Source of the DNA: DASSUC01 sp035649895
GTDB taxonomy: Bacteria; Actinomycetota; Actinomycetes; Mycobacteriales; Micromonosporaceae
Direction: 5' to 3'
Assembly (NCBI GenBank): GCA_035649895.1
Contig: DASRIS010000111.1
Coordinates: 1-31,911, forward strand
Length of the DNA stretch: 31,911 nucleotides
Under the pieces are notes generated by a model, which worked only from the letters and a program-made list of their open reading frames with translations, was not told where the DNA came from and did no database searches. The translations under genes and the position numbers were made by a program. Positions within the stretch are counted from its first letter, which is position 1. Each line of letters begins with the position of its first letter. Shown here piece after piece: positions 16,401-24,491 of the stretch.

Positions 16401-19400
16401 ACGGCGACGACGTCTCCCGGCCCGGCTCCGGCCGCAGCGACCCGGCCAGCCACCGCCTGCGCCCGCTCGCGCAGCTCCCGGTAGCTCCAGCGGGTCTCCC
16501 CAGCCACCACCGCCACCGCGTCCGGCGTGCGGTTGGCCTGCCGGAGGAACAGGTCGTGCAGCAGCTCGCCAGGGTCGGGCACCTGCGGCCCGCACACCCC
16601 GAGACCGGGATGGTCCAGCTCAGCAGCGAGCCGGGAGAGCCGCAGCGCCGGCTCTGCCGTGGCCCGCTCCAGCACCCGGCGGAAGTAGCCGAACAGGCGA
16701 CGCACGCTCGCCTCGTCGAGCACCTCGGTGCGAAACTCGATGTGGCAACGGATCTCCTCGCCGTGCGAGACGTAGACCATGAGGTCGACCGGGGCCTTGT
16801 CAAGGCCGTACGGCAGCGGGGTGGCGACGACGCCCGGCAGGTCGAAGTGGAACGCGCCGCCGTTCTCGTACTCGATGGCCACGTCGAACAGCGGGTTGCG
16901 GCCGGACTCCCGGGCCGGGGCGACCTCGCGCACGAGCGCGTCGAACGCCACGCCCGAGTGCGCGTACCCGTCCGCCGCCGCCTGCTGGACCCGCGCGGCG
17001 AGCTCGCCGAAGGCCGGGTCCCCGGCGAGGCTGAGCCGCAGCGGCACGGTGTCCACAAAGAACCCGACCAGGTCCTCGCAGCGCTCCTCCCGGATGCTCG
17101 CCCCAGTCCCGATGACGAGGTCGTCCTGGCCGCCGGCCCGGCCGAGCGCGACCGCGAAGGCGCTGAGCAGCGTGGTGAAGGGCGTGACCCGGGTTGCCCG
17201 GCTGAAGCGCCGCACCCGGGCGGCCACCTCGGCGGGGACCGTCTCGAAGAGGCTGCGCCCGGCCGCCGACGGCGCGGTGGGGCGGGGCAGGTCGGAGGGG
17301 AGCGCCAGGCCGGGCGGGGCGGGGTGCAGCCGCTCCCGCCAGTACCGCAGGTCGGCCTCCAGCCGTGCGGTGTCCGGCTGCTGGTCGCGGGCGAGCTGCG
17401 GGTAGGTAACGGGCAGCGGCGGCAGCGCCGGCGTGCCGCCCGCCACCCGCGCCCGGTAGCAGGCTGACACGTCCTGGGTGAGCACCGCGTACGAGCGGCC
17501 GTCGGTGGCGAGATGGTGGAACGCCATGACCAGCACATGGTGCGTTGCGGAGAAGCGCAGCAGCCGCAGCGCGAACACCGGGCCCTCGGCGAGGTCGAAG
17601 ACGCGCCGGCTCTCCTCGGCGAGCGCCTGCCGGACGGCGTCGGCCTCGTCCCGTCCGGTGTGGTCCACGACCGGGCACCGCACCGGCACGCGCTCGTGCA
17701 CGACCTGCACCGGCTCGCCGTCCATCGTGCGGTACGTGGTGCGCAGCGGCGCGTGCCGGGCCACCACGTCGGTCAGCGCGCCCTGCAGCGCGGCGGTGTC
17801 CAGCGGGCCGGCCAGCCGGATCGCCGCGGCCTCGTTGTAGGCCGGGCTGCCCGGGTCCATCTGCTCGACCAGCCAGAGCCGCCGCTGGGCGGGCGACAGC
17901 GGCGCGATCTCGGGCGGCGGCTGCCCCGCCGCGTGGGACGGCTGCGGCTCTGCTGCGCGGAACGGCTGCGGCTCTGCCGCGCGGGATGGCTGCGGCTTCG
18001 CCGCGCGGGACGGCTGCGGCTTCGCCGACGGTTGCTCCCCCACTACGGGTGCGGTGCGCGGTCGCCGCGGCGTCGCCCGCCGCAGCGCGTCGATAAAGGG
18101 CAACCCATCGCGTACGGCGTCCGCCGGCAGTCCAAAGTCGACGAAGCAGGCGACCTCGTCCACGCCCGCGTCGAGCACCGCCCGCACCACGTCCCGGCTG
18201 GATCCCACGGTGCCGATCAGCGCCCGCTGCTCGCAGTAGCGCTGGTACGCACGCGACAGCAGGAAGCGCACGTCGTCATCGGGGGTCGTGTCGAGGTCGA
18301 TGTTGATGCCCAGGCTGTTCGCCACCTGGCCGAGCAGGCTGAACGAGGAGCGCAGGTAGCCGCAGAACGGCTCGAACGCCCGCTCGCGTGCCTGCGCCAG
18401 GTCCGCGCCGAGGTAGGTGTGCAGCAGGACCACCACCCGCCCACCGGCCGGGTCCAGGCCGTGCTCGGCGCGGGTACGCCGGTACAGCGCGATGTTCCCG
18501 GCGAGCTGGGCGACGTCCTGGGTCATCAGGTTGGTGACCACGCCGATGTCCCGGCGCGCCGCCTCGCGGTAGCTGTCCGGGTTCCCGACGACCGCGGTGA
18601 ACACCGGCGGTATCGCCTGTACGGGCCGCGGGAACAGCCGTACCTCGATCTCCTCGCCGGTGCCGGAGCGGGCCGGCACCGCCTCGCCGCGCCAGAGCCG
18701 GCGCACGGTGTCGAGGTGCTCGTACATCACCTGCTTGTGCTTGCCGTAGTGCTCCGGGAAGAAGACGAAGTCGTTGGAGTGCCAGCCGGGGGCGCAGCCG
18801 AGCCCGACCCGGCCGCCGGAGAGGTTGTCCACCACCGACCACTCCTCCGCCACCCGGACCGGGTGGTGCAGTGGCAGGACGACCGAGCCCGCGTTGATCC
18901 GGATCCGCCGGGTCCGTACGGCCAGCGCCGCGGCGAGCACCGACGGGTTGGGGAAGATCCCGCCGAACGAGTGGAAGTGCCGCTCCGGCACCCACAGCGC
19001 GTGGAACCCGTGCCGGTCGCCGAACTCGGCCGCGTCAAGGATCATCTGGTACGCGTCGCCGGCCTCGCCCGGATAGTCGCCGAAGAAGTAGAGGCTGAAG
19101 TCGGCGGCGTCAACCGCCGGCTCCACCTCCACAGGCGCCGCAGGCTGCTCCGGGACCGTGGACGCAGCCGCGGGCACGAACGCTGGTGCAGCCGCTGGTA
19201 CGGCCGACGTGGCGCCGTCCCGGGCCAGCAGCTCAAGCTGCCGGCCCATCAGGTCCAGCTGCTGACGGATGATCTCGCCGACTGCCAGCGGAGCTGGCTC
19301 CAGCTCCCGGCCAGCCGGAACGCCAGTCCGCGCCGCGGCAGGCGAGCCCGCCGCGCCCGCATGCACCGCACCCTCAGGCATCGCAGCCGCAGGCATCGCA

Positions 19401-22400
19401 GCCGCAGGCGAAGCAGCCTCGATCGGGGTGGCCGCCGGCGGGCCTGGCGCACCCGACCCAGCCGCCGCAGTGATCGCCTCGGCGAGCCGGCGCGGGGTGC
19501 TCACCTCCCCGAAGAGGTCCCGCACGGGGATCCGGGCGCCGAGCTCCCGCTCCACCTCACGGGCCATGGTCACCAGCAGGAACGAGTCCGCGCCCAGGCC
19601 CAGGAAGCTGTCCTCCGGCCCGACCTGTGAGGCCGGCACACCCAGCCGGCTCGCGGTCATCGCGCGGACCCGCTCGAGGACACCGGCGCCGTTCGCATCG
19701 CCCGGAGGCTGCGCCTCGCCCACATCCGCCGACCTAGCCACATCCGCCGGCTCGGTCACCTCCACCGGCTCGGTCATCCCCGCCGGCTCGGTCACCCCCG
19801 GCTGTCCGTCGACCCAGTACCGGCGCCGCTGGAACGGGTACCTGGGCAGCTGGACCCGCCGCCCGCCGCATCCGTCCACAATGGCCGCCCAGTCCAGCGG
19901 CACCCCGGCGCAGTATGCAGCCGCCACCGCCCGCCAGACCCCCGCCACCGGCCGGTGGCCGCGGTGCTGGGACGGCACCCAGCCCACCGTGGCTGCCACG
20001 GCCGCAGCCATCCCGGCCAGCACGCGGTCCGGCCCCGCCTCCACCGCGACCCGGCAGCCGTCGGCGGCGAGCCGGCGCACCGCGGCGGCGAGCTCGACCG
20101 GCTGCCGCGCCTGGCGGCACAGGTAGTCCGCGTCCGGCAACCAGCCCGGCTCACGGACCGAACCGTCCACAGTGCTCACAAAAGGCAGCTGGAGCGGCTG
20201 GAACCCGACGGCGTCGACCACCGGGCGGAACCGGTCCAGCACCGGCTCCACAGCTGCGGTGTGGAACGCCCGGTCGACGGCGAGCCGGCGTACCCGCACA
20301 CCGGCTTTGTCCGCGTGCCGGGCCGCCTCCTCGACCGCGCCCGCCGGACCCGCCACCACGTGCTGCGCCGGGCCGTTCACCGCGGCGAGCGCCAGCCCCG
20401 GCACGGTGGTCATCAGCTCATCCACTGTGGACCGGTCGGCCTGTACCGCCAGCATCGCGCCCGGCCCGAGAAGATCGTGCATCAGCCGGCCCCGATGGGC
20501 AGCCAGCCGGACCGCGTCCGCCACGGACAAGGCGCCCGCGGCGGCCAGCGCGGCGTACTCGCCGACGCTGTGCCCGAGCACGTAGTCGGGGCGTACCCCC
20601 CAGGAACGCCATAGCGCGGCCAGGCCCAGCCCCAGCGCTACCAGAGCGGGCTGGGCGAGGTCGGTGCTGAGGCCGCCGGTCACGGCCTGGCGCAGCCGGT
20701 CGGGCAGGTCCGCGCCCGCCGCCTCGCGGTACGCGGTCGCTGCCTGTCCCAGCACGTCGCGTACCACGCCGAACCGGCCGGCGAGGTCCAGCAGGGCCTG
20801 CGGCGCCGAGCCCTGCCCGGGGAAGGCGAACGCCACCGGACCGGCGCCCTCCGCCGGCACCTGCCCGGTCAGCACGCTGCCCGCGGCCTCCCCGGCGACG
20901 AACCGGTCCAGCGCCGCGGCCAGCTCCGCGGCGCCGCCGCCCAGGGCGACCAGCCGGTGCCGCAGGTGGCGACGGCCGAGCGCGGTGGTCGCCACGAGAT
21001 CCGCCGGCCGCAGCCCCGGCCGGGCGGCCAGCTCATCGCGGTACGCCGCCGCAAGCTCGCGCAGCGCGGCAGGGTCGGCCGCGGACAGCGGAAGCAGGGC
21101 CGGCACGCCATCACCAGATGAGGTTGAGATCGGCGGTGCAACCGGCGGCTCCTCGACGACCACATGGGCGTTGGTGCCGCCGACCCCGAGCGCGCTCACG
21201 CCGGCCCGGCGCGGTACGGCGTGCTCCGGCCAGCCGACCAGCTCGGTGGTGATGCGGAACGGCCCGCCGGCCAGGTCGATGGCCGGATGCGGCCGGTCGA
21301 AGCCCGGCTGCGGCGGGACCTGACCGGTCCGCACCGCGAGCACGGCCTTGAGCAGCCCGGCCATGCCGGCGCAGCTGTCCAGGTGGCCGACGTTGGCCTT
21401 GACCGACCCGAGAAACCCGGTCCCACCCTGGTACGCCTCGGCGAGCGCCTGGTACTCGACCGGGTCGCCGAGGGCGGTACCGGTGCCGTGCGCCTCGACG
21501 TAGCCGACGGACCCGGCGGGCACCCCTGCGGCGCGCAGCGCTGCGCGTACCACATCGACCTGGCCGGCCACGCCCGGCGCGGTGAAGCCCACCTTGGTCG
21601 CGCCGTCGTTGTTCACCGCGGAACCGAGGATGACCGCGTGGATGGTGTCCCCGTCGGCCAGTGCCCGGTCCAACGTCTTGAGCACGACCGCCGCCACCCC
21701 GTTGCCACCGACCGTGCCGTCGGCCTCGGCGTCGAACGGCCGGCACCGGCCGCTGCGGGACAGGATCGACCCGTCCGCGTAGCGGTAGCCGGTGACCTGA
21801 GGAACGTGTACGGCCGCCGCCCCCACCAGCGCGATGTCCGCGTCCCCGGCGAGCAGCGCCCGGATGGCCAGATGCACCGCCACCAACGAGGTCGAGCAGG
21901 CCGTCTGCACGCCCACCGCGGGCCCGGTCAGACCCAGGCGGTACGCAACGCGGGTGGCGAGGAAGTCCGGCAGGTTGCCGAGTGCGGCTCCGAGCGAGGT
22001 TGCCGGGTCCGCGGACCCGACCGCGGCGGCGAGGTTGTGACGCAGGTAGGTGTGGTGCGTGTAGAGGTTCATCCCGGAGCCGGCGAAGAGCCCGATCCGC
22101 AGGCTCCTGTCCGGGCCCGCGTAGCCGGCGTCCTCCAGGGCGTGGTGGCACACCTCCAGGAACAGCCGGTGCTGCGGGTCGAGCAGCCGCGCCTCCTTGG
22201 GGCTGATGCCGAAGAAGGCGGCGTCGAAGCCGGCGATGTCGTCCAGCACGCCGCTGACCGGGACGAAGTCAGGGTCGGCGAGGTCCGTCCCGGGCACGCC
22301 GGCCGCCGCCAGCTCGGCAGTGGTGAAGCGGTGCAGGCTGGTCACGCCGGCGGTGAGGTTGGCCCAGAGCTCCTCGACCGTGGCGGCACCGGGCAGCCGG

Positions 22401-24487
22401 GCCGCCATCCCGATCACCGCGACCCGGCCCTCGGCGGTCGGCGCCGCCGCCGGTCCGGACGGCTGCTCCAAGGCTCCGGCGAGGTGGTCGGCGAGCGCGT
22501 CCACGCTCGGGTGGGCGAAGAGCGCCGGCTGCGGGACCTCACGGCCGAGCGCTGTGGCGAGCCGGGCCCGCAGCTGGACGATCTGGATGGAGCCCATGCC
22601 GAGCTCGTAGAACGGCGTGGCCGGGTCCACCGGCCGGCCGGCGACCGCCGCCGCCGCGTCGAGCACGGCCCGGCGTACCGCCGCGGGGGTGGTGGGCCCG
22701 CGGCCACCCGCCGGAGCGCCCCCGGCGCCTGCCGAGGCGGCGGTAGCGCGCTCCAGGGCGGCGGTGGCACCCGCGCCGGCCAGGAACCGCTCCCGCAGCA
22801 CGGCGCGCTGGATCTTCCCCCCGCTGGTCCTCGGGAAGTCGGCCGCGGGCACCGCGACCGTAGCCGCCACCGCGAGGCGCAGCCGCCGGCCGACCGCCGC
22901 CGCGATGCTCCGCCCGACCTGGTCCGGGTCCACACTGGAGGCTGGGTCGGGCGCGTAGAAGACGACCAGCGTCTCGGTGCCGCTGCCCGGGTCGGGGACG
23001 CCGCAGGCCGCGACGAGGCCGGGCAGGGTCCCCTCGGTACGGTCGGCGACCCGCTCGATCTCGTGGCTGAGGTAGTTCTGTCCATTGAGGACGATGATGT
23101 CCTTGGCCCGCCCGGTGATGGTGACCCGGCCGTCGACCATGAAGGCGAGGTCGCCGGTGTCGAGCCAGCCCGGCTCGGGATAGGCGGCCTGGGTTGCCTC
23201 GGGGTCGCCGACGTAGCCGGGGGTGTTGCGGGCGGAGCGCACGTGCAGCCGGCCGACCCAGCCCTCGGGCAGCACGCGGTTGTCGCTGTCCACGATGCGG
23301 AACGCGGCACCCGGCGCGGGCGGTCCGACGCTGAGCAGCTCCACGCACTCCTCGCCCGCGCCGGCCCACTCCACCTGGCCGGCCAGGCTCGCCGGGCGGA
23401 CCCGGTGCAGCGACCCGGTCCGGCCGAAGGAGTCGAACGCGATGCCGGTGGCGGTCTCCGACATCCCCCAGCCCATGGTCAGCATGGACGCGGTGACGCC
23501 GGACGCCGCGGTCGCGCCGAGGAACGCCCGGAACGTCTCCGGCAGGCACTGCTCGCCGCCGCTGACCAGGCGGCGTACCGTGCGCAGGTCCCAGCTCCGG
23601 CCGGGCGCCGCGGCAGCTGCGTCGGCCACCAGCTGGTACCCGAAGTTCGGCGCCCAGCCGTGCGTGGCGCCGTGCTCCTGCATGAGGTCGAGCCAGCGCA
23701 GCGGGTCGGCGAGCACGTACGAGGTGTCCACGTGCACGCTGCTCGCCCCGAGGAAGACCCCACCGATGTGGTAGAGCAGCAGGCCGGCGATGTGGTCCAG
23801 GGGCAGCCAGTTGAGCAGCACGTCCCCGGCGCGGATGTCGAGCATCGCGCGGGCGCCGGCGGCGTACTCGCTGATGGCCCGGTGGGTGAGCGGGACGATC
23901 TTCGGCGTGCCGGTGCTGCCGGAGGAGAGCTGGAGCATCGCCACCGACTCTCCGGCCAGGTCCAGCCGGGGTGGCTCGGCCGGTGCGGGGACGCCGGCGG
24001 TCAGGTCGGCCGCGGCGACGACGTCGCCGGCGAGCGGCAGGCGGCGCAGGCCATCGAGGTCGGCCGCGCCACCGACCACGACCGGCCGGTCCAGCGACCG
24101 CCAGCAGTGGACGATGGTCTCCACGGCCGGGTCCCCGGCGTGGTAGTCCAGCGGCCCACCGGTGGTCACCGGCACGGCACCACCGAGCACGCAGCCCCAG
24201 AACACCGGGAAGAACTCGGCGTCGGAAAGCCGCAGCACCGCGTACCGCCCGGCCTCGACACCGCGGGCACGCAGCCCACCGAGCACGGCCTCGGCCTGCC
24301 CCAGCAGCCGCGGGTAGCTCAGGAGCTCGCGGCCACCATCAGGACCAACCACGTGTACGCCGTACGCGGGGAAGCGCCGCGCGGCGCGTACCAGGGCGTC
24401 CGGCATGGTCAGCGGGTGGTCCGGGGCCGCGGGCAGCTCCCCGCCGGAGCTGGTCGCCGGCGGGCGCTCGGGCGTCGTGGAGCTCAC
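13427..24487 (-). CDS. Hybrid PKS-NRPS megasynthase: AL-ACP-KS-AT-ACP-LLM monooxygenase-C-A-PCP-C
   Basis: A single 3686-residue chain. In order: an acyl-adenylate-forming loading domain (~25-565; SSGSTGTPK near 187, SGGKIQR near 550); ACP with Ser633 (GMGS); KS (~687-1115, Cys864 in TACSTS); AT (~1215-1500, Ser1307 in GHSVGEY, AFHT at His1409 suggesting malonyl-CoA); ACP with Ser1635; an FMN luciferase-like monooxygenase (~1795-2137) of the MupA-like kind embedded in synthases; C (HHLATDG 2324-2330); A (~2642-3140, TSGSTGAPKG near 2794); PCP with Ser3183; and a final C (HHLAADG 3387-3393). It should activate an acid, extend it by C2, oxygenate it and couple it to one amino acid. No ketoreductase, dehydratase or thioesterase is present. 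The order is that of mycosubtilin/iturin starter proteins except that a monooxygenase replaces the aminotransferase. The start is a GTG with GAGGTGA just upstream, four bases after the exporter stop. Linkers carry tandem repeats. Confidence 0.96.
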   Translation of the reverse strand: MSSTTPERPPATSSGGELPAAPDHPLTMPDALVRAARRFPAYGVHVVGPDGGRELLSYPRLLGQAEAVLGGLRARGVEAGRYAVLRLSDAEFFPVFWGCVLGGAVPVTTGGPLDYHAGDPAVETIVHCWRSLDRPVVVGGAADLDGLRRLPLAGDVVAAADLTAGVPAPAEPPRLDLAGESVAMLQLSSGSTGTPKIVPLTHRAISEYAAGARAMLDIRAGDVLLNWLPLDHIAGLLLYHIGGVFLGASSVHVDTSYVLADPLRWLDLMQEHGATHGWAPNFGYQLVADAAAAAPGRSWDLRTVRRLVSGGEQCLPETFRAFLGATAASGVTASMLTMGWGMSETATGIAFDSFGRTGSLHRVRPASLAGQVEWAGAGEECVELLSVGPPAPGAAFRIVDSDNRVLPEGWVGRLHVRSARNTPGYVGDPEATQAAYPEPGWLDTGDLAFMVDGRVTITGRAKDIIVLNGQNYLSHEIERVADRTEGTLPGLVAACGVPDPGSGTETLVVFYAPDPASSVDPDQVGRSIAAAVGRRLRLAVAATVAVPAADFPRTSGGKIQRAVLRERFLAGAGATAALERATAASAGAGGAPAGGRGPTTPAAVRRAVLDAAAAVAGRPVDPATPFYELGMGSIQIVQLRARLATALGREVPQPALFAHPSVDALADHLAGALEQPSGPAAAPTAEGRVAVIGMAARLPGAATVEELWANLTAGVTSLHRFTTAELAAAGVPGTDLADPDFVPVSGVLDDIAGFDAAFFGISPKEARLLDPQHRLFLEVCHHALEDAGYAGPDRSLRIGLFAGSGMNLYTHHTYLRHNLAAAVGSADPATSLGAALGNLPDFLATRVAYRLGLTGPAVGVQTACSTSLVAVHLAIRALLAGDADIALVGAAAVHVPQVTGYRYADGSILSRSGRCRPFDAEADGTVGGNGVAAVVLKTLDRALADGDTIHAVILGSAVNNDGATKVGFTAPGVAGQVDVVRAALRAAGVPAGSVGYVEAHGTGTALGDPVEYQALAEAYQGGTGFLGSVKANVGHLDSCAGMAGLLKAVLAVRTGQVPPQPGFDRPHPAIDLAGGPFRITTELVGWPEHAVPRRAGVSALGVGGTNAHVVVEEPPVAPPISTSSGDGVPALLPLSAADPAALRELAAAYRDELAARPGLRPADLVATTALGRRHLRHRLVALGGGAAELAAALDRFVAGEAAGSVLTGQVPAEGAGPVAFAFPGQGSAPQALLDLAGRFGVVRDVLGQAATAYREAAGADLPDRLRQAVTGGLSTDLAQPALVALGLGLAALWRSWGVRPDYVLGHSVGEYAALAAAGALSVADAVRLAAHRGRLMHDLLGPGAMLAVQADRSTVDELMTTVPGLALAAVNGPAQHVVAGPAGAVEEAARHADKAGVRVRRLAVDRAFHTAAVEPVLDRFRPVVDAVGFQPLQLPFVSTVDGSVREPGWLPDADYLCRQARQPVELAAAVRRLAADGCRVAVEAGPDRVLAGMAAAVAATVGWVPSQHRGHRPVAGVWRAVAAAYCAGVPLDWAAIVDGCGGRRVQLPRYPFQRRRYWVDGQPGVTEPAGMTEPVEVTEPADVARSADVGEAQPPGDANGAGVLERVRAMTASRLGVPASQVGPEDSFLGLGADSFLLVTMAREVERELGARIPVRDLFGEVSTPRRLAEAITAAAGSGAPGPPAATPIEAASPAAAMPAAAMPEGAVHAGAAGSPAAARTGVPAGRELEPAPLAVGEIIRQQLDLMGRQLELLARDGATSAVPAAAPAFVPAAASTVPEQPAAPVEVEPAVDAADFSLYFFGDYPGEAGDAYQMILDAAEFGDRHGFHALWVPERHFHSFGGIFPNPSVLAAALAVRTRRIRINAGSVVLPLHHPVRVAEEWSVVDNLSGGRVGLGCAPGWHSNDFVFFPEHYGKHKQVMYEHLDTVRRLWRGEAVPARSGTGEEIEVRLFPRPVQAIPPVFTAVVGNPDSYREAARRDIGVVTNLMTQDVAQLAGNIALYRRTRAEHGLDPAGGRVVVLLHTYLGADLAQARERAFEPFCGYLRSSFSLLGQVANSLGINIDLDTTPDDDVRFLLSRAYQRYCEQRALIGTVGSSRDVVRAVLDAGVDEVACFVDFGLPADAVRDGLPFIDALRRATPRRPRTAPVVGEQPSAKPQPSRAAKPQPSRAAEPQPFRAAEPQPSHAAGQPPPEIAPLSPAQRRLWLVEQMDPGSPAYNEAAAIRLAGPLDTAALQGALTDVVARHAPLRTTYRTMDGEPVQVVHERVPVRCPVVDHTGRDEADAVRQALAEESRRVFDLAEGPVFALRLLRFSATHHVLVMAFHHLATDGRSYAVLTQDVSACYRARVAGGTPALPPLPVTYPQLARDQQPDTARLEADLRYWRERLHPAPPGLALPSDLPRPTAPSAAGRSLFETVPAEVAARVRRFSRATRVTPFTTLLSAFAVALGRAGGQDDLVIGTGASIREERCEDLVGFFVDTVPLRLSLAGDPAFGELAARVQQAAADGYAHSGVAFDALVREVAPARESGRNPLFDVAIEYENGGAFHFDLPGVVATPLPYGLDKAPVDLMVYVSHGEEIRCHIEFRTEVLDEASVRRLFGYFRRVLERATAEPALRLSRLAAELDHPGLGVCGPQVPDPGELLHDLFLRQANRTPDAVAVVAGETRWSYRELRERAQAVAGRVAAAGAGPGDVVAVLLPRRPELVAAQLGVLMAGAAFLPLDPAYPAARLAGLVADSGARLVVTTAEESRPASAVPDIAAVPDGVPRLLVEEAVAAGLPAPYARPGPGQAAWCVYTSGSTGAPKGVLVPHRAAVNAIHWHVSQLELSPRDSVCHGLALGFDANLSEIYPALAAGASVHSVPDGARAEPAALADWWERQGITVAFLPAPLAELVFALPARVDGALRALVVGGSALRRRPPVGFPARVLNAYGPTENAIVTTAGPVAPGDGGVVDIGRPTDNVRIYVLDRAGAAVPPGAAGELYVAGCGLALGYLGRPGETAAAFLPEPFSGETGARMYRTGDRVRLRGDGTLEFLGRVDDQVKIAGHRVEPAEAGAALARLPGVRQAVVTARHDRGDEPYLVGYVVAGDTDRDPPARRQARLAAALAQAVPQHLVPRAWVFLPELPVGETGKVDLAALPAPTVDTGGEGPATELERAVHDAWCAELGVARLPVDTAFLAAGGHSLAAVRLANRLGSLLGTDVPVHRVLRSPGIRALAATLAAGQAVAGQAVAGQAVADLALDDLALDDLAVADLDTADQAVQERAPATYQQEQMWGRARHAGDPASVHIATRVELAGQLSVPALTEAFNTLVRRHAALRTRLVERDGTLVQEVLAHRPVHIPVCDLPPEGVDAWAVATGREPFGEPPLLRAALARTGEDLWVLLLVVHHLAADGWSMLRIFEELGEAYAAALAGRAPALAPIEASYAGYARRQRATPTDPAVLDYWRRQLAGAPRKLEVPTDRPRPPRSTRGAEVGFTVPAVVTGRLADLARELGTTLFPVVLSAYALLLSRLIGRDDVAFACPYAYRDHPSHEPVVGLFANAVQIRLRPVAGSTFAELVTAANGVLLDAMRYRPAYVVEICRELDPGWRPGTAPPVGNMIFAWNPGMPQLSLPGLVSRVLDQPLDCARRDLSVAVSQEGDALVGTVEYATDLFDESTVTGWCDQLVRILDAVATEPHRPLSSLAST
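14711..14830 (-). repeat. 15-base repeat array in the linker between PCP and final C domain
   Basis: Eight imperfect 15-base units run without gaps. They include two identical copies of GGCCAAGTCATCAAG and two of GGCCTGGCCGGCGAC. They encode a flexible AGQAV / ALDDL-type linker between the carrier and the terminal condensation domain. Confidence 0.85.
17929..18029 (-). repeat. 24-base repeat array in the linker between monooxygenase and C domain
   Basis: About four copies of a 24-base unit (GCTGCGGCTCTGCTGCGCGG plus four bases) encode the octapeptide repeat A(K/E)PQPSRA. The array is proline-rich and lies exactly at the PKS-to-NRPS junction. Confidence 0.88.
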
Positions 24488-24491
24488 AGGG

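Noticed and set aside
13256..17467. Very long plus-strand open frame (1403 codons) opposite the hybrid synthase
   Set aside because: It is the complement of well-supported NRPS domains, has no family features and is rich in Arg/Pro/Gly, as expected of an antisense frame in GC-rich DNA. The same holds for long frames at 21164-24784, 17513-19630, 2074-3951 and 450-1460, and for 4423-7044 on the minus strand.
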